From NCBI GenBank assembly GCA_003222535.1, contig QHWJ01000350.1, forward strand, positions 1 to 35,389: a DNA stretch of 35,389 nt. The letters run 5' to 3'. This stretch comes from Acidobacteriota bacterium. Its GTDB lineage: Bacteria > Acidobacteriota > Vicinamibacteria > Vicinamibacterales > CAVVIG01. The position numbers and the translations under genes are program-made. The notes below the pieces were generated by a model. That model saw only the letters and a list, made by a program, of their open reading frames with translations, was not told the DNA's origin and did no database searches. Positions 16,494-22,733 of the stretch are shown in pieces (positions within the stretch are counted from its first letter, which is position 1; every line of letters starts with the position of its first letter).

Positions 16494-17666
16494 TCACTGC
16501 TTGCCGGCCGTCACCACCGTCACCGGGCGATCAGCGTCGGCCGGCTCGAACGCGGTCGGCAACGTCATGACCACCGCCGTGCCGATCCCTCCGGGCGGCG
16601 TCTCCATCCAGATGCGTCCGGCCTGGGTCTCGACGAGCCGCCGCGCGATCGGCAGCCCGAGGCCGATGCCGCCGCGATGCGGGTCGTGCGATTCGCGCCC
16701 CGGGACGCGGAAGAATTTCTCGAACACGCGCTCGCGCAGATCCTCCGGGATGCCGGGACCCTGGTCTGACACGGTGATCCTCACGTGCCGGTCGTCGTCC
16801 CGCGCGGCGTGGACGGTGATCGTCGTGCCCGACGGTGCGTACTTGCTCGCGTTGTCGAGCAGGATGTACATCACCTCGGAGATCGAGGACGCATCCACCG
16901 ACACGGCCGGGAGGGCGTCGCCGAGCGTCACGACGACGCGATGATCGCGCGTCACGGTGTCGGCGCGATGCAGGCCCGAGCGGACGACGTCGTCGACGCG
17001 GACCGTGCGCAGATGGATCGGCTGCACCGGCCCGGCGGGATCGCCGGTCGAGAGCCCTTCGATGAAGCGATTCAGCCGGTCCGACTCCTCGTCGATCACC
17101 TGGAGGAGCTCGCGTCGGCCCTCGCCGGAGAGCTCCGAGGTCTGACGCCAGACGCCCACACGGATCAACGCCGTGACCGCGGCCTTGATGGACGTGAGCG
17201 GTGTCCGCAGATTGTGCGTCAGCGCGTCGAGCAGCGCCGCTTTGAGCTGCTCGTTCCGGCGCGCCGCCTCCGCCTCGCTCGCGCGCTCGAATGCGCCCTG
17301 CAGTTCCTGATACAGCCGCTCGATCTCGTGCCGCCCGGCGTGAGCCTCGGCGGTGCGCCGCTCCGCCCGCGACGCGAGCTCGCCGGCAATCACCGCCGTG
17401 ACGATGAAGGTGACGAAGGCAATCCAGTCCTCCGCGTCCTCGATCCCGAACCCGGCGGGCGGGAGGACGTAATACGAATAGGCCGCGGCCCCCGAGGCCG
17501 CCGCGATCAAGGCCGGGCCGGTCCCCCACAGTCGCGCCACGACGACGACGTCGAGCAGCAGGAGCGGGGCGGCGACACCGGCGTAGCTGACCGACGCCAG
17601 GCGGAGCACGGCGACAATCGGTCCGACGGTGAGGGCCGCCCCGATGTATTTCAGCCCACGCACCAT
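16494..17666 (-). CDS. KdpD-like sensor histidine kinase without the KdpD/USP N-terminal domains
   Basis: A membrane histidine kinase of about 390 residues. It starts with a DUF4118-type four-helix transmembrane region (about 8-105, AAYSYYVLPPAGFGIED), then a coiled-coil linker. The HisKA domain has its phospho-accepting His in LDALTHNLRTPLTSIKAAV (about 151), and the HATPase domain has an N box (ILLDNASKYAP), G1 (DQGPGIP) and G2 (GGIGLGLPIA). Full KdpD is about 900 residues with an extra nucleotide-binding N-terminal half, which is absent here. TATAAT lies three bases before this ATG. If it is the -10 box, transcription would start at the next codon (GTG, 17663), making that a leaderless start. 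Confidence 0.9.
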   Translation of the reverse strand: MVRGLKYIGAALTVGPIVAVLRLASVSYAGVAAPLLLLDVVVVARLWGTGPALIAAASGAAAYSYYVLPPAGFGIEDAEDWIAFVTFIVTAVIAGELASRAERRTAEAHAGRHEIERLYQELQGAFERASEAEAARRNEQLKAALLDALTHNLRTPLTSIKAAVTALIRVGVWRQTSELSGEGRRELLQVIDEESDRLNRFIEGLSTGDPAGPVQPIHLRTVRVDDVVRSGLHRADTVTRDHRVVVTLGDALPAVSVDASSISEVMYILLDNASKYAPSGTTITVHAARDDDRHVRITVSDQGPGIPEDLRERVFEKFFRVPGRESHDPHRGGIGLGLPIARRLVETQAGRIWMETPPGGIGTAVVMTLPTAFEPADADRPVTVVTAGKQ

Positions 17667-17669
17667 CCG

Positions 17670-17675
17670 ATTATA
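17670..17675 (-). promoter_or_regulatory. Consensus -10 box TATAAT for the kdpD/kdpE-like operon
   Basis: A perfect TATAAT on the minus strand ends six bases before a GTG codon (17663) and three before the annotated ATG. No good -35 is visible. It fits the leaderless pattern seen at other genes in the window. Confidence 0.45.
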
Positions 17676-17745
17676 GGACCGGCGTGACACCGGCACGAGG
17701 CTACATATTCCTTACGGGTGCGAATGTGAGCGTGTGGGGTCGCGT

Positions 17746-17763
17746 GCAGGCCTTCAGGCCTGC
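17746..17763. repeat. Perfect palindrome GCAGGCC-TTCA-GGCCTGC
   Basis: Seven-base arms close on a TTCA loop. The same TTCA/CTTCAG loop style occurs in the REP elements of this window, but no GTAG head is present (the plus strand reads GCGT before it). It sits between the divergent kinase and tetR genes. Confidence 0.6.
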
Positions 17764-17779
17764 CCTGCCTCCGCCGGCC

Positions 17780-17807
17780 TTGACCTGGCGTCGAAAGCCG
17801 CTAGACT
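17780..17807 (+). promoter_or_regulatory. Sigma-70-type promoter of tetR
   Basis: TTGACC (-35, 17780-17785), a 16-bp spacer and TAGACT (-10, 17802-17807). The predicted start falls at about 17814, on the GTG codon of tetR and inside the palindromic operator, so repressor binding would block polymerase. Confidence 0.6.
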
Positions 17808-17841
17808 TGAACGGTGGTTCACTTTTCGAACCGCCGTTCAA
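17807..17841. promoter_or_regulatory. Palindromic operator, probably for autorepression by the TetR protein
   Basis: TTGAACGGTGGTTC (17807-17820) and GAACCGCCGTTCAA (17828-17841) are inverted copies with one mismatch across a 7-base spacer. Each half is itself a dyad of the form GAAC-N4-GTTC, with centres 19 bp apart. Its position over the predicted transcription start of tetR and its two-site architecture are typical of TetR-family operators. Confidence 0.6.
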
Positions 17842-18539
17842 TGCGGGCCGACGCCCGGCGCCTCGAAATCATGCGGGCGGCGGCGCGCGTCTTCCGTGCG
17901 CGCGGCTTCGCCGCCGCAGGCATGCGGGATATCGCCGACGCCGCCGGCCTCTCACCCGGCAACCTGTATCACTATTTCCGCGGCAAGGACGAGCTCCTCT
18001 TCTTCTGTCAGGACCGCTCGCTGGATCGCCTGCTCGAGGCGCTCGCCGCGGCGCGGACCAGCCGCCGGCCACTGGGCCCGCGGCTGCGCGACGTGGCCGT
18101 CGCGCACGTCCTCTGCCTCCTCGACGAGGTCGAGGGGTCGGGCGCGCACTTCGAGGTCGATGCCCTCCCGCCGCGCCTGCGCGCGCGCATCGTCGCCAAG
18201 CGGGATCGGTACGAGCGCGGCGTGCGCGCGCTCGTCGCCGGCGGCGTTCGGCGCGGCGCGCTGCGCGCGTCCGACCCGACCGTCGCGACCCGTGCGTTTC
18301 TCGGCGCGCTCAACTGGACCGCGCACTGGTTCCGCCCCGAGGGTCCGCAGTCACCGCAGCGGGTCGCCGAGCTGGTCGCCGACTACGCCATCGGCGGCTT
18401 GCTCCTCCGCAATCCGCAGTCCGCAACCGGCAATTCGCGAGACGCCCATGCCAAACGCACACGTCGCTCTCACGATCAACGGCGAGCCGACCGAAGTCGC
18501 GTTCGCGCCGTACAAAACGCTCCTGGAGGTGCTTCGTGA
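17814..18539 (+). CDS. TetR-family transcriptional regulator
   Basis: About 230-241 residues. The N-terminal helix-turn-helix (about 15-65) has the TetR pattern IMRAAARVFRARGFAAAGM, RDIADAAGLSPGNLYHYF and KDELLFF. The C-terminal ligand domain is not assignable. Start: GTG 17814 lies exactly at the predicted transcription start (leaderless); ATG 17841 gives a shorter protein with the whole HTH. The natural end seems to be near YAIGGLLL (about 18407). After it the frame runs through an AATCCGC-type repeat and continues 92 bases into hcrC in another frame, adding a basic tail of about 43 residues. It probably represses itself and the downstream hydroxylase genes, and the inducer may be the hydroxylase substrate. 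Confidence 0.88.
   Translation: MVHFSNRRSMRADARRLEIMRAAARVFRARGFAAAGMRDIADAAGLSPGNLYHYFRGKDELLFFCQDRSLDRLLEALAAARTSRRPLGPRLRDVAVAHVLCLLDEVEGSGAHFEVDALPPRLRARIVAKRDRYERGVRALVAGGVRRGALRASDPTVATRAFLGALNWTAHWFRPEGPQSPQRVAELVADYAIGGLLLRNPQSATGNSRDAHAKRTRRSHDQRRADRSRVRAVQNAPGGAS
18408..18440 (+). repeat. AATCCGC-type short repeat overlapping the end of tetR
   Basis: Degenerate units AATCCGCA, GTCCGCA, ACCGGCA and ATTCGCG in a row just before the hcrC start. They are read in frame as the beginning of the TetR tail (NPQSATGNSRDA). They were probably inserted at the original stop codon. Confidence 0.5.
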
Positions 18540-19032
18540 GGATCTGAACCTCTGCGGCACCAAGCACGGCTGCGAGCTCGGGGAGTGCGGCGCGTGCGCG
18601 GTGCTGCTCGACGGCCAGCCGGTGCTCTCGTGCCTGGTCATCGGGATCGACTGCGACGGGCGCATCGTCACCACGGTCGAGGGCCTGGTGACGGGGGGCC
18701 GGCTGCACCCGCTGCAGGAGACCTTTGCGGATCTGGGCGCCGCACAGTGCGGCTACTGCACGCCCGCATTTCTGGTTACGGCCAAGGCGCTGCTCGACGA
18801 GCAGGCGCACCCCACCCGCGATCAGATTCGCGAGGCGCTCTCCGGCGTGCTCTGCCGCTGCACCGGCTATCAGCAGATCTTCGAAGCCGTCGAAGCTGCG
18901 GTCGATCGCGCTGCGGCCCCGGACACCGGCACCGCTGAAGCGGTGCCCTACGGTTCTGGCGAGGTAGAGCCCCGCGAAGGTGCCGTCGTAGGGCACCGCT
19001 TCAGCGGTGCCGGTGGTGAGAAGCCGCGATGA
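18448..19032 (+). CDS. [2Fe-2S] subunit of a molybdenum hydroxylase (4-hydroxybenzoyl-CoA reductase gamma-like)
   Basis: The electron-transfer subunit with two [2Fe-2S] clusters. The plant-ferredoxin-type cluster is CGTKHGCELGECGACAVLLD. The second, alpha-helical cluster uses CGYCTP and VLCRCTGYQQI. The normal family length is about 155-165 residues. Here the protein has 194, because residues 161 onward are encoded by an inverted pair of REP elements read through in frame (tail GSGEVEPREGAVVGHRFSG and flanks). The stop overlaps the hcrA start (ATGA), so the REP insertion left the coupling intact. The neighbours give the order gamma-alpha-beta. Confidence 0.92.
   Translation: MPNAHVALTINGEPTEVAFAPYKTLLEVLREDLNLCGTKHGCELGECGACAVLLDGQPVLSCLVIGIDCDGRIVTTVEGLVTGGRLHPLQETFADLGAAQCGYCTPAFLVTAKALLDEQAHPTRDQIREALSGVLCRCTGYQQIFEAVEAAVDRAAAPDTGTAEAVPYGSGEVEPREGAVVGHRFSGAGGEKPR
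18928..19011. repeat. Inverted pair of GTAG-headed REP elements (REP-B) inside hcrC
   Basis: The minus copy is 18928-18951 and the plus copy 18988-19011. Each reads GTAG, then GGCACCGCT-TC-AGCGGTGCC, a perfect hairpin. The two copies are identical over 24 bases, suggesting recent mobility. The pair is fully translated as the C-terminal tail of the [2Fe-2S] subunit. REP-B shares the head and layout of REP-A but has a different stem sequence. Confidence 0.85.
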
Positions 19033-21521
19033 AAATCATCGGAGCTCCCCGGCGGCGCGTCGACGGGCGCGCGAAGGTCACCGGCCAGACGAGATTCGCG
19101 GACGACCTGATGCTGCCGCGCATGGTGCATTGCAAGCTGCTGCGATCCACGATCCCGCATGCGCGCGTCGTGCGCGTGGACGTCTCTCGCGCGCTCGCGC
19201 ACCCCGGCGTGCACCTCGTCCTCACCGGGAGGGACTTTCCCGTGTCCTACGGCATCCTCCCGGTCAGCCAGGACGAGCACGCGCTGGCGATCGACCGCGT
19301 CCGATTCGTCGGCGATCCGGTCGCCGCCGTGGTCGCCCGCGACGAGCTGACGGCGTTCGAGGCGCTCGATCTCATCGACGTCGAATACGAGCCGCTGCGC
19401 ACGTTCAGCGACCCCGAAGAGAGCCTTGCCTGTCCCGAGCCCCGCATCCACGAGTACGGCGATGCCGGAAACATCCACAAGCTCGTGTCGCTGCGGTTCG
19501 GCGACGTCGACCAGGCTTTTGCCGACGCCGATCGGGTGTTCGAGGACACGTTCTTCTATCAGGGCAACACCCACCTGCCCATCGAGCAGCACGCCGCGGT
19601 TGCGGCGAGGGACCCTGACGGCAAGCTGGTGCTCTGGTCGAGCACGCAGACCCCGCACTACGTGCATCGCGCGCTCGCGAAAGCGCTGGCCATGCCCGCG
19701 GCTCACATCCGCGTCATCGCGACGCCCAACGGCGGCGGGTTCGGCGGCAAGAGCGACCCCTTCAATCACGAAGTCGTCGTCGCGAAGGCGGCGCTGCTGC
19801 TCGATCGTCCCGTGAAGATCTGTCTCACGCGCGAAGAGGTCTTCCACTGCCATCGCGGGCGCCATCCGGTGCTGATGCAGTTCAAGACCGGAGTGAAACG
19901 CGACGGCACGATCACCGGCATGCACGTGATGACGCTCCTCGACGGCGGCGCGTACGGCTCCTACGGCGTCGCGAGCACCTTCTATACGGGCGCGCTGCAG
20001 ACGGTGACGTATCACATCCCGGCGTATCACTTTCAGGGCTGCCGCGTGTTCACGAACAAGCCGCCCTGCGGCCCGAAGCGCGGGCACGGGACGCCGCAGA
20101 GCCGCTTCGGTCAGGAGATACAGCTCGACAAGATCGCCGAGGGATTGTCCATCGATCCGGCCGAGCTGCGCCTCCGGATCGTCGAACAGCCCGACACGCT
20201 CACCGCGAATTACCTCCGCGTCGGCACGATCGGCCTCGCCGAGTGCATCCGGCGCGTGACGCACATCGCCGATTGGGCCAATACCTTCGGCAAGCTTCCG
20301 CTCGGCCGCGGCGTCGGTCTCGCCTGCTCCTCGTACCTCTCGGGCGCCGGGCTCGCGATTTACTGGAACGACATGCCGCACTCGGGCGTACAGCTCAAGC
20401 TCGATCGCAGCGGCGGCGTCACGGCGTTCTGCGGCGCCACCGAAATCGGCCAGGGTTCAGACGATGTGCTCGTGGGGTGCGTGGCGGAGGTGCTGGGAAT
20501 CGAGCCGATCGACATTCGCGCGGTGACCGGCGACACGGACCTGACGCCGGTCGATCTCGGCTCGTATTCGAGCCGTGTGACGCTGATGATGGGGAACGCG
20601 GCGATCCAGGCCGCCGAGCGCGCTCGCGATCTGCTCGCCGGCGCCGTGTCGCGGAAGCTGACCGTCCCGAAAGATCGGCTTGTGTTCGCCGATCGGCGCG
20701 TCTTCGACGCTGGCGATCCGGCCGCCGGCGTCAGCTTCGCCGAGGCCGTGTGCCTGGCCGAAACGATGCACGGGACGATCGGCACGACCGGCTCGTATAC
20801 GCCGCCGCGGTCCGCGGCGCGCTTCAAAGGCGGTGGCGTGGGGCCGTCGCCGACCTACTCGTACTCCGCGGCCATCGTCGAAGTCGACGTCGACGTGTCC
20901 TCCGGCTGGATCCACGTGCCTCGCGTCTGGATCGCGCACGATATCGGCCGGTCCCTCAATCCGACGCTCGTCAGAGGGCAGGTCGAAGGCAGCGTCTACA
21001 TGGCGGTCGGGGAGGCGCTGATGGAGGAACAGATCTTCCGCCGCCTTCCGGCCCGGCTGTCGCATGCGCTCGTCCACAAGTTTCCGTCGATGCTCGAGTA
21101 TAAGAGCCCGACCACGCTCGACATGCCGGAGGTGATCACCGAGCTCGTCGAGAACCCCGACCCCCGCGGTCCGTTCGGCGCGAAGGAGGTCGGCCAGGGT
21201 CCGCTGCTGCCGGTGATGCCGGCCGTCGCCAACGCCGTCTACGACGCGATTGGCGTCCGCATCGACGAAGTGCCCATCACGCCGGAAAAGATTCTGAGAG
21301 CGCTCGACGCGAAGGCCGCCGGCAAAGCGCCGCGCGTCGGTCCGGCGCGCTTCCCCGACATCAGCTGGCCCGAACCTCTCGACGTTCCGCCTCCCTGGAA
21401 AAGTGGGGACGGCAAGGCAGAAGTCAGGAGTCGGAAGTCAGAAGTTGGAAGTGAAAGGTCAGAAGTTGTAGGTACGGACGCCGGAGCGAGAAGGCTTCAG
21501 CCGAGCGGTGATCGGTCATGA
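19029..21521 (+). CDS. Molybdopterin subunit of a molybdenum hydroxylase (4-hydroxybenzoyl-CoA reductase alpha-like)
   Basis: The catalytic subunit of the xanthine oxidase family. It opens with RRVDGRAKVTGQTRFADD. It then has SYGILPVSQDEHALAIDRVR, the Mo-pterin loop NGGGFGGKSDP, CGPKRGHGTPQSRFGQE, GATEIGQGSDDVL and the active-site Glu in GPFGAKEVGQGPLLPV. The KRGHG and AKEVGQGP versions, and the cysteine pattern of the partner FAD subunit, fit 4-hydroxybenzoyl-CoA reductase better than xanthine or CO dehydrogenase. Substrate identity remains inference. At 830 residues it is longer than the usual 760-790. The last 35 or so residues (from KAEVRSRKSEVGSERSEVV) are encoded by a GAAGTC repeat and part of a duplicated junction. 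Confidence 0.92.
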   Translation: MKIIGAPRRRVDGRAKVTGQTRFADDLMLPRMVHCKLLRSTIPHARVVRVDVSRALAHPGVHLVLTGRDFPVSYGILPVSQDEHALAIDRVRFVGDPVAAVVARDELTAFEALDLIDVEYEPLRTFSDPEESLACPEPRIHEYGDAGNIHKLVSLRFGDVDQAFADADRVFEDTFFYQGNTHLPIEQHAAVAARDPDGKLVLWSSTQTPHYVHRALAKALAMPAAHIRVIATPNGGGFGGKSDPFNHEVVVAKAALLLDRPVKICLTREEVFHCHRGRHPVLMQFKTGVKRDGTITGMHVMTLLDGGAYGSYGVASTFYTGALQTVTYHIPAYHFQGCRVFTNKPPCGPKRGHGTPQSRFGQEIQLDKIAEGLSIDPAELRLRIVEQPDTLTANYLRVGTIGLAECIRRVTHIADWANTFGKLPLGRGVGLACSSYLSGAGLAIYWNDMPHSGVQLKLDRSGGVTAFCGATEIGQGSDDVLVGCVAEVLGIEPIDIRAVTGDTDLTPVDLGSYSSRVTLMMGNAAIQAAERARDLLAGAVSRKLTVPKDRLVFADRRVFDAGDPAAGVSFAEAVCLAETMHGTIGTTGSYTPPRSAARFKGGGVGPSPTYSYSAAIVEVDVDVSSGWIHVPRVWIAHDIGRSLNPTLVRGQVEGSVYMAVGEALMEEQIFRRLPARLSHALVHKFPSMLEYKSPTTLDMPEVITELVENPDPRGPFGAKEVGQGPLLPVMPAVANAVYDAIGVRIDEVPITPEKILRALDAKAAGKAPRVGPARFPDISWPEPLDVPPPWKSGDGKAEVRSRKSEVGSERSEVVGTDAGARRLQPSGDRS
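21419..21467 (+). repeat. Degenerate GAAGTC/GGAAGT tandem repeat in the hcrA 3' end
   Basis: About eight imperfect 6-7-base units (AGAAGTC, AGGAGTC, GGAAGTC, AGAAGTT, GGAAGT) are read in frame as a Glu/Val/Ser/Arg-rich tail. Low complexity and off-family composition suggest insertion before the original stop. Confidence 0.65.
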
Positions 21522-21580
21522 TGCGAAGGCTTCAGAACCGTGGCGCGAAGGCTCCAGCCGAGCGTGATCCCTCATGATGC
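21486..21580 (+). repeat. Tandem duplication of the hcrA/hcrB intercistronic junction
   Basis: Copy 1 (21486-21524) and copy 2 (21543-21580) share AAGGCT.CAGCCGAGCG, TGATC..TCATGATGCG with few differences and one indel, 56-57 bases apart. Each copy contains TCATGATGCG. In copy 1 its TGA is the hcrA stop; in copy 2 its ATG is the hcrB start. The ancestral ATGA overlap was evidently duplicated. Confidence 0.75.
21518..21577 (+). CDS. 19-codon minicistron created by the junction duplication
   Basis: ATG at 21518 overlaps the hcrA stop (ATGA). The frame runs 19 codons (MMRRLQNRGAKAPAERDPS) and its TGA (21575-21577) overlaps the hcrB ATG. It could pass terminating ribosomes from hcrA to hcrB and so preserve translational coupling. 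There is no evidence that the peptide itself has a function. Confidence 0.3.
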   Translation: MMRRLQNRGAKAPAERDPS

Positions 21581-22623
21581 GGTTGCCCTGCTTCCGCTTC
21601 CACGCGCCGCGAACCGTGCGCGAAGCGGCGGAGCTTCTCGCAAGCACGCCCGGCGCGATGCTCGTCGCGGGCGGGACCGATCTGCTGCCGAACATGAAAC
21701 GCCGTCAGCAGGTGCCGGGCACGCTGGTCGGCCTCCGGCGCGTCGCCGAGCTGCGCACGATCACGCGTGGGGCGACCCTTTCGGGGTCGCCAGCCAACGA
21801 CGATGAACTGACCATCGGTGCGGGGGTCACGCTCACCGAGCTGGTGCGCGACGGCCGCATCCGCCAGGGCTACGGCGCCCTCTGGCAAGCAGCCGCGCAA
21901 ATCGCGACGCCGCATTTGCGGAACATGGGTACGCTCGGCGGTAACCTCTGCCTCGACACGCGCTGCAATTACTACGACCAGAACTACGAGTGGCGCAAAG
22001 CGATCGATTTCTGCATGAAGAAAGACGGCGGGACCTGCTGGGTCGCGACGTCGAGCCCGACGTGCCTCGCGGTGTCGTCGACCGACACGGCGCCGGCGCT
22101 CCTGGCGCTCGGCGCCCGCGTCACGATCGTTTCCGCCGACGCGAGCCGTCAGCTCGCCGTCTCAGACCTCTATCGAAACGACGGCATCCACTACCTGACC
22201 AAACAGCCGGCGGAGGTTCTCACCGCGGTGCATCTACCGCCCCTCGACGGGTGGCGCAGCACGTATTGGAAGCTGCGCCGGCGCGGCTCGTTCGACTTCC
22301 CCGTGTTGTCAGTGGCGGCGGCGGCGAAAATTCGGGCGGACGGCACGGTGGAGGCCGCGCGAATCGTGCTGGGCGCCGTGGCGTCGCGACCAATAGAAGT
22401 GCCCGCCGCGGCCGCCGCGCTCGCCGGTCGGCGGATCACGGACGAGCTCATCGCGACCGCCGCCACACTCGCCGCCCGGCCGGCAAAGCCCATGGATAAC
22501 ACCGATTTCACTCTGTTGTGGCGCAAGCGTGTCACGAGGGATTTCGTGACGTACGCGCTGCGCGAGCTGAGGGGGGACGACGTGCGCGAGTTGCGCCACC
22601 GCGTGTCCAGAATGCTGTTGTAG
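21574..22623 (+). CDS. FAD/[4Fe-4S] subunit of a molybdenum hydroxylase (4-hydroxybenzoyl-CoA reductase beta-like)
   Basis: A 349-residue FAD-binding subunit. FAD motifs are VAGGTDLLPNMK (about 32-42) and MGTLGGNLCLDTRC. The insertion seen only in the 4-hydroxybenzoyl-CoA reductase branch is present. Cys131, Cys147, Cys155 and Cys164 have spacing 16-8-9, the spacing I recall for the [4Fe-4S] ligands of Thauera HcrB. That extra cluster allows low-potential reductive dehydroxylation. It is followed by SSTDTAPALLALGA. Residues of about 66-75 (GATLSGSPAN) come from a REP element inserted in the coding sequence. The stop codon abuts another REP pair. Two adjacent ATGs (21574, 21577) can serve as the start. 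Confidence 0.92.
   Translation: MMRLPCFRFHAPRTVREAAELLASTPGAMLVAGGTDLLPNMKRRQQVPGTLVGLRRVAELRTITRGATLSGSPANDDELTIGAGVTLTELVRDGRIRQGYGALWQAAAQIATPHLRNMGTLGGNLCLDTRCNYYDQNYEWRKAIDFCMKKDGGTCWVATSSPTCLAVSSTDTAPALLALGARVTIVSADASRQLAVSDLYRNDGIHYLTKQPAEVLTAVHLPPLDGWRSTYWKLRRRGSFDFPVLSVAAAAKIRADGTVEAARIVLGAVASRPIEVPAAAAALAGRRITDELIATAATLAARPAKPMDNTDFTLLWRKRVTRDFVTYALRELRGDDVRELRHRVSRMLL
21767..21791 (+). repeat. REP-A element inside the hcrB coding region
   Basis: GTGG (GTAG with one change), then GGCGACCC-TTTCG-GGGTCGCC, a full REP-A hairpin. It is translated as part of RGATLSGSPAN between two beta-strands of the FAD domain (LRTIT and DELTIGAGVTL), a surface-loop position that tolerates extra residues. 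Confidence 0.8.
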
Positions 22624-22689
22624 TCGACCCTAAAAGGGTCGACCTACATTTTCATTGTGTCGGTGTAGGGCGACCTTTTCAGGGTCGCC
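22623..22689. repeat. Inverted pair of REP-A elements directly after hcrB
   Basis: The minus copy is 22623-22647 (GTAG, arms GTCGACCC/GGGTCGAC) and the plus copy 22665-22689 (GTAG, arms GGCGACC/GGGTCGCC). The last base of the hcrB stop codon is the first base of the pair. The left copy has compensatory changes that keep its stem. It may act as the operon-end hairpin. Confidence 0.8.
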
Positions 22690-22695
22690 GAACTC

Positions 22696-22733
22696 ATTCC
22701 AAATTCCAAATTCCGAATTCCTAATTCTTATTT
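22696..22733 (-). repeat. AT-rich GGAATTTGGAATT repeat, half element, at an amidohydrolase stop
   Basis: On the minus strand the stop codon TAG (22721-22723) is followed by GGAATTCGGAATTTGGAATT-like units. The last codons of the gene (RNKN) already lie in the repeat. Only one arm is present, unlike the copies at 24159, 27188 and 28881. The low GC contrasts with neighbouring coding DNA. Confidence 0.65.

Noticed and set aside
17807-17841. GAAC-N4-GTTC dyads considered as LexA boxes (Gram-positive type)
   Set aside because: The central bases do not fit the consensus, the genes are not SOS genes, and the site lies on the start of a tetR gene, so TetR autoregulation is simpler.
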